64,000 bases of DNA, taken from positions 248,001-312,000 of the forward strand of contig CAVYCE010000001.1 in NCBI GenBank assembly GCA_963766995.1, given 5' to 3'. The notes below the pieces were generated by a model, which saw only the letters and a list, made by a program, of their open reading frames with translations, had not been told where the DNA came from and did not search any database. Shown in pieces: positions 27,614 to 36,495 of this stretch (position 1 is the stretch's first letter; every line of letters begins with the position of its first letter). The stretch comes from Bog-473 sp963766995. Its GTDB lineage: Bacteria > Actinomycetota > Acidimicrobiia > Acidimicrobiales > RAAP-2. Both the position numbers and the translations under genes were made by a program.

Positions 27614-28939
27614 TCAGGAGTCCCCAGTACGGCGTCGCAGCTCGTTGACGAGATCGTCGATGGGCACCCGAACCTGCTCGGTGCTGTCACGATCACGCAC
27701 GGTGACGGCATGGTCCTCCATGGAGTCGAAGTCGACGGTGACGCACCAGGGAGTGCCCACCTCATCCTGACGGCGATAGCGCTTGCCGATGCCCTGGGTG
27801 ACGTCGTAATCACACATGAAGTGCGGCTGCACCTTGGCCAAGACATCACGGGCGAACGACTCGAGCGGCTCCTTTTTGGAGAGCGGGAGGATGGCCACCT
27901 GATAAGGCGCCAGGCGCCAATGCAGGCGAAGCACGTTGCGCACTTCTCCCCCCACCTCGTCTTCGTCGTAAGCGGAGAGGAGGAAGGCCATCATGGTGCG
28001 GGTGGCGCCTGCAGCCGGCTCGATCACGTAGGGCGTGTATCGCTCGTTGGTTGTCTGATCGAAGAAGTCCAGCCGCTCGCCCGAGGCGGTGGCGTGAGCG
28101 GTGAGGTCAAAGTCGCCCCGGTTGGCGATGCCTTCGAGCTCGTCCCAGCCCCAGGGGAACAGGAACTCGACGTCGGCCGTGCCGCGGGAGTAGTGCGAAA
28201 GCTCGCTCTCCTCGTGATGGCGTAGGCGGACCTTGTCGGCGGGGATGCCGAGCTCGATGTACCAGTTGAGACGCTCGTTGAGCCAGTACTCAAACCACTT
28301 CGGTGCCTCGTCCGGCGGCACGAAGTACTCCATCTCCATCTGCTCGAACTCACGCGTGCGGAAAACAAAGTTCTGGGGGGTGATCTCGTTGCGGAAAGAC
28401 TTGCCCACTTGGGCGATACCGAAGGGCGGCTTCTTGCGCACGGTGTTGAGCACGTTGGAGAAGTTAAGGAACATGCCCTGGGCCGTCTCGGGTCGCAGGT
28501 AGGCCACGTGCCCTTCGTCCTCCACCGGACCGGCATGGGTCTTGAACATCAAGTTGAAGGCCTTGGCCTCGGTCAGGTCCTTGGAGCCGCAGTTGGGGCA
28601 GACCCCGTCGATCTTGTCCTCGCGCCAACGCTCCTTGCAGTTTCGGCAGTCGACCAGGGGGTCGGTGAAGGTGGCCAGGTGGCCGGAGGCGGCCCAGACA
28701 GCGGGGGGCGACAGGATGGAGGCGTCGAGTCCGACCACGTCGTCGCGCAGCTGCACCATGCTCCGCCACCAGGCGTTCTTGACGTTGCGCAGCATGTTGA
28801 CACCCAGCGGCCCGTAGTCGTAGGTGGAGCGGAATCCGCCGTAAATCTCCGCCGAAGGAAAGATGAAGCCACGGTGGCGGCAGAGGCGCACCACCTTCTC
28901 CATCAGGTCATCCGTGGTGGCCTGGTCCTCATCGGTCAT
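27614..28939 (-). CDS. glyS: Glycyl-tRNA synthetase (class II, single-chain alpha2 type)
   Basis: A 441-residue class II synthetase that attaches glycine to tRNA-Gly. Motif 1 is around YDYGPLGVNMLRNVKNAWW, motif 2 is GKSFRNEITPQNFVFRTREFEQME, and motif 3 is GATRTMMAFLLSAY. A zinc-binding insertion CRNC/CPNC lies near residues 98-119. The C-terminal anticodon-binding domain is present. The size matches the bacterial homodimeric form, not the glyQ/glyS tetramer. The ATG overlaps the hemW stop by 4 nt. Confidence 0.96.
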   Translation of the reverse strand: MTDEDQATTDDLMEKVVRLCRHRGFIFPSAEIYGGFRSTYDYGPLGVNMLRNVKNAWWRSMVQLRDDVVGLDASILSPPAVWAASGHLATFTDPLVDCRNCKERWREDKIDGVCPNCGSKDLTEAKAFNLMFKTHAGPVEDEGHVAYLRPETAQGMFLNFSNVLNTVRKKPPFGIAQVGKSFRNEITPQNFVFRTREFEQMEMEYFVPPDEAPKWFEYWLNERLNWYIELGIPADKVRLRHHEESELSHYSRGTADVEFLFPWGWDELEGIANRGDFDLTAHATASGERLDFFDQTTNERYTPYVIEPAAGATRTMMAFLLSAYDEDEVGGEVRNVLRLHWRLAPYQVAILPLSKKEPLESFARDVLAKVQPHFMCDYDVTQGIGKRYRRQDEVGTPWCVTVDFDSMEDHAVTVRDRDSTEQVRVPIDDLVNELRRRTGDS

Positions 28940-30045
28940 CGAGGAAGACTACTGGAGGCAATTCTCGTGGTGACCTCGTTGGCCAGTAACCGCCCCCGCA
29001 CGGTAAGGACCGCAGCATCACCTTGTCGCTCCACCAGTCCGTCAAGGTCCTGCGTATCGAGCATGTGCCAGGGCACCCCCCGGGGCATACGCAGCGAGAG
29101 TGAGAGTCCTTCGAAGGTGCGCTGCTCTTGGCTGAGCACTTCGCGCCAAGACTCAGGTGAGCGCTGTGCTTCGATGGCCTCCACGTAGCGCTCGGGTGTG
29201 CGGACGTTCCACCACCGTTCACCCTTCCGGTGGCCATGGGCAGCGGAGCCAATCCCGAGGTAGTCGCCCTGCTCCCAGTAGAGCTGGTTGTGGCGGCACT
29301 GATGGCCCGGAAGGGCCCAGTTGGAGATCTCCTCCCAGCCGTAACCAGCGGCGCTCAGCACCCCGTCGGTCACTTCGTACTTAGCGGCCAGGGCGTCATC
29401 ATCGGGATGGCGGTCGGGCTGGGCGGCCAAGGGCGTGCCGGGCTCAATGGTCAGGGCGTAAGCGCTGATGTGCGGCGGTGGGTGCGGCAAGGCCATCACG
29501 TCAGCGAGTGTCTGGCGCCAGTCATCGTCGCTCTCGGTGGCTCCTCCGAAGATGAGGTCCAGATTCCAGGTGGCGAAGCCAGCCGCAGTCACCGCTTCGG
29601 AGATGCGGTTGGCCGCATCTGGGACATTGCGCCGGCCCAGCCCCTCGAGGACGTGGGCGTTGGTGGACTGAAGTCCGAAAGAGACTCGGTTGACTCCGGC
29701 TGCTCCATAGGGCGTGAGATGCGCATCGTCGGCGTCTTCGGGATTGCACTCGACGGTGACTTCGGCGCCGTCGTTGCGAGGGATGGCCTCAACAATGCGG
29801 CACAGCAGTTCGGGATGCAGACGGGATGGAGTGCCGCCTCCGAAGAAGATGCTGGTGGCACTGGGGAGGTCGGCTGCCTCGTATTGGCGCTCGACGTCGG
29901 TGATGCAGGCCTCGGCGTAGCGCTCCATGAGATGGTCGCGGTCGGTGAAGGTGGCGAAGGCGCAATAGTCGCAGCGCTCCCGACAGAACGGAATATGGAC
30001 GTACACGCCGAAGTCCGGGCCCGGTGACGAAGCAGGTGGGGTCAC
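28936..30045 (-). CDS. hemW: HemW, radical SAM heme chaperone
   Basis: A 369-residue radical SAM protein of the HemW/HemN family. The cluster motif is CRERCDYC (CxxxCxxC) in YVHIPFCRERCDYCAF. FFGGGTPS and the later NLDLIFGGATESDDDW are conserved, and the HemW-type C-terminal winged domain follows. HemW delivers heme to respiratory enzymes and is not a coproporphyrinogen oxidase. The GTG at 30043-30045 is chosen because upstream codons lie inside recO. The stop overlaps the glyS start (ATGA). Confidence 0.92.
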   Translation of the reverse strand: MTPPASSPGPDFGVYVHIPFCRERCDYCAFATFTDRDHLMERYAEACITDVERQYEAADLPSATSIFFGGGTPSRLHPELLCRIVEAIPRNDGAEVTVECNPEDADDAHLTPYGAAGVNRVSFGLQSTNAHVLEGLGRRNVPDAANRISEAVTAAGFATWNLDLIFGGATESDDDWRQTLADVMALPHPPPHISAYALTIEPGTPLAAQPDRHPDDDALAAKYEVTDGVLSAAGYGWEEISNWALPGHQCRHNQLYWEQGDYLGIGSAAHGHRKGERWWNVRTPERYVEAIEAQRSPESWREVLSQEQRTFEGLSLSLRMPRGVPWHMLDTQDLDGLVERQGDAAVLTVRGRLLANEVTTRIASSSLPR

Positions 30046-30052
30046 GGATGCT

Positions 30053-30787
30053 TCAGAGTCCCGAGGCGGAACGGATGGATCGGATGCGTCGGTCCAAGTG
30101 AACTTCCATGGCCTCGGTGGCCAGCTCGGCCACTTCATCGGCACCGGGTGGGGGTGGGCCGCCCAGGACGGCGGCCAAGTCCCCCCCGAGAATGCGGCGC
30201 AGCAGTTGAAGGGCGGCAGGGCTCATGGGGCGACCCTTGCGGCAACGCCGGCACAGCGCTCCGCCTTCGGTGAGGTCGAAGGCAACCAGCTCCACCTCGC
30301 CCTCGGGTTCGCCGCAGGAAGCACAAGCCGACAGCTCGGGCAGGGCACCTTCGAGCACCAGGGCCTTCAAGAAGAAGGATGGCGCCAGCAGCGTGGGGTC
30401 GTTGCTGTTTTCGGCCAACGCCCGTAACGCCCCCACCAACATGGCGAAGAGCTGGCGGTCGGGGTGTCGCTCCTGGGCCATCTGGTCCGTGACTTCAAGC
30501 AGGGCCACGCCCTTGGCCACGCGGGACAAGTCCTCCCGGACGGCTCGAAACGTATTTAGCACCTCCACCTGGTTCACGATGTCGAGATCGCTGCGTCCCT
30601 GCCACAACAGCAGGTCGACGTGGGTCAGGGGTTCCAAGCGGGCGCCGAACTTGCTGGTGGTCTTGCGGATGCCCTTGGCCACGGCCCGCACCTTGCCGTG
30701 CTGCTCGGTCATGAACACAATGATGCGATCGGCCTCACCCAGGCGGTAGGTGCGCAGCACCACACCGGTATCCCGGAAGAGACTCAC
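30053..30787 (-). CDS. recO: DNA repair protein RecO
   Basis: 244 residues. RecO promotes RecA loading and strand annealing in RecF-pathway repair. An N-terminal OB fold (RDTGVVLRTYRLGEADRI, KVRAVAKGIRK) precedes a helical domain, then a zinc-binding CASC/CRRC pair near residues 155-180. The length and domain order are normal. The GTG start overlaps the stop of the preceding membrane-protein gene by 4 nt. recO-uppS linkage is common in actinobacteria. Confidence 0.93.
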   Translation of the reverse strand: MSLFRDTGVVLRTYRLGEADRIIVFMTEQHGKVRAVAKGIRKTTSKFGARLEPLTHVDLLLWQGRSDLDIVNQVEVLNTFRAVREDLSRVAKGVALLEVTDQMAQERHPDRQLFAMLVGALRALAENSNDPTLLAPSFFLKALVLEGALPELSACASCGEPEGEVELVAFDLTEGGALCRRCRKGRPMSPAALQLLRRILGGDLAAVLGGPPPPGADEVAELATEAMEVHLDRRIRSIRSASGL

Positions 30788-31092
30788 GGAGCTGGAGCGT
30801 CCTCGCCGGGTGAGGGGTGGGTGGTAGGGACGGCGGAACGGCGTGGACGTTGGCGGCTGGGGCGGATGCGCTCCCAGGCTTTGGCGTAGTGGGAGTTGCG
30901 GCCGTACGTGAGATTGCCGGCCCCGACCAGGGCCACCAGCGCAGCGATCACGAGCACGCCTATACCGACCGAATTGAAGCCACTGCCGTAGGTGTGCTGG
31001 TTGGCGTCGAAGAGGACGTACACGAAGGCGAGCAGGAACCAGATACCCAACACCATGACCACCCGGGCCAGTGTGAAGTGGGGCCGCTTCAT
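30784..31092 (-). CDS. Small two-TM membrane protein, unknown function
   Basis: 102 residues. Hydrophobic helices lie near 10-28 (VVMVLGIWFLLAFVYVLF) and 42-60 (VGIGVLVIAALVALVGAGN), with a basic, Pro-rich cytoplasmic tail. No family is recognised. It sits between uppS and recO with ATGA/GTGA overlaps on both sides, so it is a stable operon member. A role near the cell envelope is only inferred from its membrane location and uppS. Confidence 0.75.
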   Translation of the reverse strand: MKRPHFTLARVVMVLGIWFLLAFVYVLFDANQHTYGSGFNSVGIGVLVIAALVALVGAGNLTYGRNSHYAKAWERIRPSRQRPRRSAVPTTHPSPGEDAPAP

Positions 31093-31900
31093 GGTTCTAT
31101 TCTCGCCGATTGAGCAGGCATGGTTGGACCGGTCATGGATTGACGGCGCCGAACCGGCGCACCCGCTGCTGGATACTCCACCACGGCCTCATAGAGGTGC
31201 TGGCGACGCATGTCGGGCCAGAGCATCTCAGGGAAGACCAGCTCGCTGTAGGCGATCTCCCAGAGCAGGAAATTGGAGATCCGGGTCTCGCCCGAGGTGC
31301 GGATCACCAAATCAGGGTCGGGCATGTCCGGGAAGTAGAGGTGGCTTGCCGAATGGCCTTCTCGTCCACCTTGTTCGGCGTGACGCCTTCGGCCACGAGG
31401 GCCTTCACCGCATCGACGATCTCGGCCCGACCGCCGTAATTAAAGGCCATGGCCATGGTCATGCGCGTGTTCTGTTTGGTCAGCTCAATCGACTCGTCCA
31501 TGCGCTTGAGGACCCGGCGGGGCACCCGCCAGTCACGGCGCCCGGCGAAGCGGATCTGGACGCCCTTGTCGTTGAGCTCGTCCCGTCGACGCATGAGCAG
31601 CGACTCGTTGAACCCCATCAGGTAGCGCACCTCATCGGCCGGACGGCGCCAGTTCTCGGTGGAGAAGGCATAGAGGGTGAGCCAGCGCACGCCGATTTCG
31701 AGGGCGCCGTTGACCACGTCCAGCAGGGCCTCCTCGCCGGCGGCGTGTCCTTCGGTTCTGGGTAGTCCTCTGGCGCTAGCCCAGCGACCGTTCCCATCCA
31801 TGACACAAGCGATATGGGTCGGGACCCGAGTCAGGTCCAGCTCAGCGGGAATGGGGGCGTCACCCTCGGCGAATGTCGAGGTAGTGGAGATGGAGGCCAC
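31089..31900 (-). pseudogene. uppS: Isoprenyl transferase (undecaprenyl-PP synthase), frameshifted
   Basis: The cis-prenyltransferase makes the C55 carrier lipid for cell-wall synthesis. The first reading frame (from GTG 31898-31900) has VMDGNGRWA with the catalytic Asp, FSTENWRRP, and MAFNYGGRAEI, then ends in non-homologous residues. The second frame resumes with HLYFPDMPDPDLVIRTSGE and NFLLWEIAYSE. The total span is 812 nt, one base short of 271 codons, so a single base is missing at about 31342-31351. Without the second part the IPP-binding Arg, Ser and Glu are lost. Either a sequencing error or a real lesion is possible. Confidence 0.85.
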
Positions 31901-31952
31901 CTCGTGAACCTACCTCGCCGAGCCTGTCACTCAGCGCGGGCATGATCGTGTG

Positions 31953-34007
31953 ATGGAGCCGGACTGGGACGAAGAGCCCGAGGCTGACCGAGGGGTCAGC
32001 GACGAGGCGCGCCAATACGGCGATGATGCGGTGGAGGCACTGGCCAAGGTCACGGCCCAGATGGCCAGTGGCGAGCAGCGGCCCGAGCAGCAGGAGATGT
32101 GCCGGGCCGTGGCCGAGGCCATGGTCACCGGCACGCACTTGGTGGTGCAGGCCGGCACCGGGACCGGGAAATCACTGGCCTACCTGGTGCCCGCCGTGCT
32201 GAGCGGAAAGAAGGTGGTGGTGGCCACGGCCACCAAGGCCCTGCAGGACCAGCTGGCCGAGAAGGATCTGCCCCTGGTGGAGTCCGGACTGGGACTGCCG
32301 TTTTCGTATGCGGTGTTAAAGGGGCGCAGCAATTACATCTGCCGCCAGCGGGTGGCCGAGGTGGGCTCTGGTGGGATTCAACCCGAATTAGGCGACGCTC
32401 GTCCCGAGGTGGATGAACCCGAGCCCTACGGCGGAGAGATGTCGGCGGGTTCGCCCGAGGGATTGGTGGAGGAAGTCAAGACCTTGCTGGCCTGGTCCCA
32501 GACGACGGTGACGGGCGATCGAGGCGACCTGCACTTTGAGCCCAGCGCTCGAGCCTGGTCCATGGTGTCGGTGGGTCCGCGCGAATGCCCCGGCCAGTTC
32601 AACTGCCCGTCAGGCAATCGCTGCTTCGCTGAGGGAGCCAGGGAAGCCGCGGCGGCGGCCGACGTGGTCGTGGTGAACACCCACCTCTACGGGGCCCATC
32701 TGGCCAGCGGTCGGGCGGTACTGCCCGAACACGAGGTGGTGATCTTCGATGAGACCCATGAGCTGGAAGAGGTGATGACGTCCAGTCTCGGCGTGGAGGT
32801 GACGTCCGGGCGCTTCCGCGCTCTGGCCGTCTCCGCTCGTTCGCTGGTGGAAGAGCGAGACGCCGATCTGCTGACCACGCTGCAGACCGCGGGCGAGACG
32901 TTGGGCGCTCTGCTGGTGGAGCGGGTGGGGACCAGGGTGCTGCACCAAGATGCTGAGCCGCCGGTGGACGACAGCGAGTTGGCCGATCTGTTGAATCGGG
33001 CCGCCGAGATGGCTGGGCGAGTCACCGATGCTCTCCGTCGCAGCGGTATGCAGTCATCGCTCCTGTCCGAAGGTGGTGCCGATCCCGACCGCAACAGCCG
33101 CAAGCAACGAGCGGTGACGGCGGCGGCACACCTGACCGACGACCTGCAGCGCCTGGTGGCACGCACGCGAGGAGAGGTGGCCTGGGTGGATGGGACGCGC
33201 CGGAATGCGCGGCTGCGGCTCTCCCCCATTGATGTCGGGCCTGTCCTCAATGCCACCTTGTGGAACGACATCACGGCGATCATGACCAGCGCCACGGTGC
33301 CCCCGATGATGGTGAAGCGGGTGGGGCTGGAGGGGCACGAGACCGAGGAGCTCAACGTCGGCAGCCCCTTCGACTACCGCTCCCACGCCTTGCTCTACGT
33401 GGCCCGGCACCTGCCCGACCGGCGAGCACCCGATGCCGAGGCCAAGCTGCACGAGGAGTTAGCGCTGCTAATTGAGGCGGCGGGAGGGCGCACGCTGGCG
33501 CTGTTCACCAGCCGGCGGGCTACCGAAGAAGCGGCGGTCGCCATATCAGCCGCGCTGCCTTACCGGGTGCTGTTGCAGGGAGAATTGCCCAAGGGGCGGC
33601 TATTGGAGCAATTCGCTGAGGACGAGACTTCTTGTTTGTTCGCCACCATGGGCTTCTGGCAGGGAGTGGACATTCCTGGGCGCTCGCTCTCACTGCTCAC
33701 CCTGGACCGCCTGCCGTTCCCCCGTCCTGATGACCCGCTGCTACAGGCTCGACGCGATCGGGCAGGCAGCCGCGCCTTCTCGGTGGTCGACCTGCCGCGT
33801 GCCGCCACGCTGTTAGCCCAGGGTTCGGGACGATTGATCCGATCGGCGGACGATCGTGGCGTGGTGGCCGTCCTCGATCCTCGGCTGGCGACCGCCACCT
33901 ACCGAGGGGTGCTGCTCGGAGCTCTGCCCCCGATGCGGCGGACCGTGGAGCGCAGCGAGGTGGAGGCGTTTCTTCGGGAGGCGCTCGCGAATCCGGCCGA
34001 TGGGTGA
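31953..34007 (+). CDS. DinG-type ATP-dependent DNA helicase (XPD-like)
   Basis: A 684-residue superfamily 2 helicase. Walker A is AGTGTGKS at 67-74, the DEAH box appears as FDETHELEE, and the C-terminal RecA-like domain has TMGFWQGVDIPG and an arginine-finger-like QGSGRLIRS. Four cysteines, one in YICRQR and three in CPGQFNCPSGNRC, match an XPD/DinG iron-sulfur cluster. It likely unwinds 5'-tailed DNA in repair. The ATG at 31953 is one codon after a GTG. It diverges from uppS, about 50 bp away. Confidence 0.9.
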   Translation: MEPDWDEEPEADRGVSDEARQYGDDAVEALAKVTAQMASGEQRPEQQEMCRAVAEAMVTGTHLVVQAGTGTGKSLAYLVPAVLSGKKVVVATATKALQDQLAEKDLPLVESGLGLPFSYAVLKGRSNYICRQRVAEVGSGGIQPELGDARPEVDEPEPYGGEMSAGSPEGLVEEVKTLLAWSQTTVTGDRGDLHFEPSARAWSMVSVGPRECPGQFNCPSGNRCFAEGAREAAAAADVVVVNTHLYGAHLASGRAVLPEHEVVIFDETHELEEVMTSSLGVEVTSGRFRALAVSARSLVEERDADLLTTLQTAGETLGALLVERVGTRVLHQDAEPPVDDSELADLLNRAAEMAGRVTDALRRSGMQSSLLSEGGADPDRNSRKQRAVTAAAHLTDDLQRLVARTRGEVAWVDGTRRNARLRLSPIDVGPVLNATLWNDITAIMTSATVPPMMVKRVGLEGHETEELNVGSPFDYRSHALLYVARHLPDRRAPDAEAKLHEELALLIEAAGGRTLALFTSRRATEEAAVAISAALPYRVLLQGELPKGRLLEQFAEDETSCLFATMGFWQGVDIPGRSLSLLTLDRLPFPRPDDPLLQARRDRAGSRAFSVVDLPRAATLLAQGSGRLIRSADDRGVVAVLDPRLATATYRGVLLGALPPMRRTVERSEVEAFLREALANPADG

Positions 34008-34032
34008 GGTGGAGCAGCAAGCTGCTCGGTGA

Positions 34033-34623
34033 TCATGGAGCTTGGGGGTGGATGGTCTCCCCTCGGGCCAACATTTCGACAAACTGGCCGATGCGTCGAG
34101 AGCGGGTTTCGAGTTTCTTGGCGTTTCCGACCCTGTAGAGGATGGCGTAGCGATTCGCGCTGGTGAGCTCCTCAAACATGGCCTTCGCCCGAGGATTGGC
34201 ATTGAGTGCAACGAGAAGATCCTCCGGTACCTCAATGCCTGCTTGCCCTGCGTAGGCGGCCTCCCATCGGCCATCTTCTTTCGCCAGCCGCACTTGCTCT
34301 AAGCCCGATGCATGCATTCGGCCGGTAACGATCAGCCTTTCAGCGATGGCCGCATTCCGCTGGGACCACGGGCTGCGAGCTTTTCGAGGCGTGAAACGTC
34401 GTCGGAACGTCGCGTCGTCGCGACTCCCGAGTTGACCATCAATCCAGCCGAAGGAGATCGCCTCGTCCAGCGCCTCATCGTACGAGATGCTTGTCGGGTC
34501 GGCGGTTCCCTTTTTGGCCAATACCAGCCAAACACCATGTGACTCGCCATAGTGGGTGCTCAACCATCTTCGCCATTCGCCAACATCCACCACCAGCAAC
34601 TCTGGGAGATCCACGCGGCTCAC
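34033..34623 (-). CDS. YdeI/OmpD-associated family protein
   Basis: About 196 residues. WLSTHYGESHGVWLVLAKKG, the signature SYDEALDEAISFGWIDGQ, FTPRKARSPWSQRN and the C-terminal SANRYAILYRVGNAKKLETR identify the YdeI/OmpD-associated family. Members have been linked to bacteriocin or peptide tolerance in enterobacteria, but biochemical function is unknown and that role should not be assumed here. The GTG start is chosen; a TTG four codons upstream is possible. It is convergent with the dinG-like gene. Confidence 0.82.
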   Translation of the reverse strand: MSRVDLPELLVVDVGEWRRWLSTHYGESHGVWLVLAKKGTADPTSISYDEALDEAISFGWIDGQLGSRDDATFRRRFTPRKARSPWSQRNAAIAERLIVTGRMHASGLEQVRLAKEDGRWEAAYAGQAGIEVPEDLLVALNANPRAKAMFEELTSANRYAILYRVGNAKKLETRSRRIGQFVEMLARGETIHPQAP

Positions 34624-34728
34624 GGTATTCGCCAAGGGCCGGGTGGGGCGTGGCCGCTAGTGGCCATAGCGGTCCTCCCCCCTATTCATGAGATGCCTGA
34701 TGACGGCTCACCCAGCAGTCATCTCGGG

Positions 34729-35391
34729 TCAGCCGGGATTGGCCAGTTCGAGAAATCCTGCGCGAACTGTCAGCGATACCCGGCGCACAAAGCGATCCTT
34801 TTCGGGCGTGCGGGACACGAGCCACGATTCGACAGCTGTGAAGACGAACCCAATGGCACCGTTGAGGACGACGGAGAGCTCATCTTCGTCAACAGCTGAA
34901 TCGAGGAGGCCGACAACCATCCACGCTCCTTCGTGGATAACACGGACCAACGCGTTCTCCAACAAGCCACGATCGCTCACCCGAATATTGCGGATCAAAA
35001 ATGCATAAAGATGAGGGTTGTCGACAATGAGGGTCACAATGACGTCGATGAGGGCGTCAATGGCCTCCTCGAAGGTGACCACTGCATTGGGAGCGAATCT
35101 GAGAGTGGTCATGTCAACCACTTGGACGGCCAGGAACTCGGCGATTGCGTCCACCATGCCGTTCTTGTCGCCAAACTCGGCGTAGAGGATGGGTTTGCTG
35201 ACGCCGGCGACTTTGGCGATCACATCGATGGAGACCTCTGGTCCCTGCGTGGAAATAGCCTTCACCGTCGCAGCGATGAGCTGCCCTCTATGATCTGCTC
35301 GTTGGGCCTCAGTGCGCGGCGGCCGACCCATCCGAGCTCCCGCCCGTCGATCGGGTTCTACCGTTGAACCTGAGTCTGGGTTTCGGGGCAT
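34729..35391 (-). CDS. TetR-family transcriptional regulator
   Basis: About 220 residues. The N-terminal helix-turn-helix is clear: LIAATVKAISTQG, then VSIDVIAKVAGVSKPILYAEFGDK. The C-terminal ligand-binding region is all helical. The ATG at 35389-35391 is chosen; a longer frame would overlap the upstream gene. It lies 38 bp downstream of the PF10118-like gene in the same direction, so they are co-transcribed and the regulator probably acts on the palindrome upstream of that gene. Confidence 0.88.
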   Translation of the reverse strand: MPRNPDSGSTVEPDRRAGARMGRPPRTEAQRADHRGQLIAATVKAISTQGPEVSIDVIAKVAGVSKPILYAEFGDKNGMVDAIAEFLAVQVVDMTTLRFAPNAVVTFEEAIDALIDVIVTLIVDNPHLYAFLIRNIRVSDRGLLENALVRVIHEGAWMVVGLLDSAVDEDELSVVLNGAIGFVFTAVESWLVSRTPEKDRFVRRVSLTVRAGFLELANPG

Positions 35392-35429
35392 CTCCAACGT
35401 TGCCACGTCACACCATGCATGCGCCGCCG

Positions 35430-36299
35430 CTAGGCGTGATCTGCGCTGCTCCCGGGACTCGTCCTCATGGCGGGTGCGAGGCGAATCCGCCATTCGGACA
35501 CCAAGGCGTCAGTGTCGACGTCACGAGGGTGGAAGCTCGGTCGCACGTACTGCCTGAGCATTCGGTTGGCCCTTCGTCCCACCATCTCCTGGTGGGCCAG
35601 GTTGTAGCGGAACTGCTTCCAGGTACCACGGGTGAGCTCTCGACGATCGACCAACAACGCCCGCACGTAGCCCCGCAGGACCACGCTGCCGAAGCTCAGA
35701 CCGGCAAAGAGGATTCCCAGCAGGCGCACGCCATAGTTGCCGCTGACCTCGTTGAACACGTCATAGGCCACGTCTTTGTGCTCGAGTTCCTCCAGGGCGT
35801 GCCAGGTAATGAGCAGCTCAAAGTCGGCTGACGGGAAAAGAGTGGTGCGAGTTTGTTCGTCGCTGAGCACGATATGCGCCAGGACTGACGTGAAGTGCTC
35901 TGATGCCGCAGTCACCGCGAGCTGAATCGACTGAGGGAGGCGGTGCATGCGAGTCGCCACCTTGAGCAGGTTGGCGTCAAAGGAGGCTGTCGGATAATTG
36001 AGTTCCGCCAGTCGTTGATTGAAAGCCCGATGCTGCTGTCCGTGCACGGACTCTTGCCCTATAAACCCTTTCACTTTCGTCTTGAGGTCGGTATTGCCTT
36101 CGAGGGCACTGCGGTAGTTGCGGACCGAGGCAACGAAGAAATCCTCACCGTTGGGAAACACGGCCGAGAGGGCAGCGAGATAGTGGCTCGAGATGGGATC
36201 CCCCGGAACAATCCACCGATCGACGTCGGCCTGCGCCAAGTCGGCGTTTGGCCTACGAATTGGGATTCCTTCGGGGCGTTCAGTCAAAGCGATCGACAT
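35430..36299 (-). CDS. Predicted metal-dependent hydrolase (PF10118-like, ferritin-type helices)
   Basis: About 289 residues. Helical, with metal-ligand-like motifs GQESVHGQQHR (E-x3-H), ASEHFTS, and WHALEELEHKDVAYD (E-x2-H). These match the PF10118 family (predicted metal-dependent hydrolase, often linked to sterol or lipid metabolism). Whether it hydrolyses or oxidises its substrate is unknown. The ATG at 36297-36299 follows a perfect AGGAGG. A 24-bp palindrome lies 27 bp upstream, and a TetR gene follows downstream, so expression is probably inducible. Confidence 0.78.
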   Translation of the reverse strand: MSIALTERPEGIPIRRPNADLAQADVDRWIVPGDPISSHYLAALSAVFPNGEDFFVASVRNYRSALEGNTDLKTKVKGFIGQESVHGQQHRAFNQRLAELNYPTASFDANLLKVATRMHRLPQSIQLAVTAASEHFTSVLAHIVLSDEQTRTTLFPSADFELLITWHALEELEHKDVAYDVFNEVSGNYGVRLLGILFAGLSFGSVVLRGYVRALLVDRRELTRGTWKQFRYNLAHQEMVGRRANRMLRQYVRPSFHPRDVDTDALVSEWRIRLAPAMRTSPGSSADHA

Positions 36300-36326
36300 G
36301 GGCCAACCTCCTGCCAGTGATGTACC

Positions 36327-36350
36327 CCTACTTTTACTACTAAGAGTAGG
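36327..36350. promoter_or_regulatory. Candidate TetR operator (24-bp near-perfect palindrome)
   Basis: CCTACTTTTA, 4 nt, TAAGAGTAGG: nine of ten positions pair. It lies upstream of the PF10118-like gene and the downstream tetR of the same operon, and it is AT-rich compared with its surroundings. The position fits autoregulation by the TetR protein. Confidence 0.6.
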
Positions 36351-36495
36351 AGAAGTCAATGGCGAGCAGCTGGTCTCTCATCATCGTGCGAACTGAGTCA
36401 GCTCGAGCGGTGACGAGAAGCGACCGAGGCTCCCAGTCAGGCAACTTCCATCTCACCCAATTGCGTTACTCAAGCACTCAGGACTCAGTCGGCGT

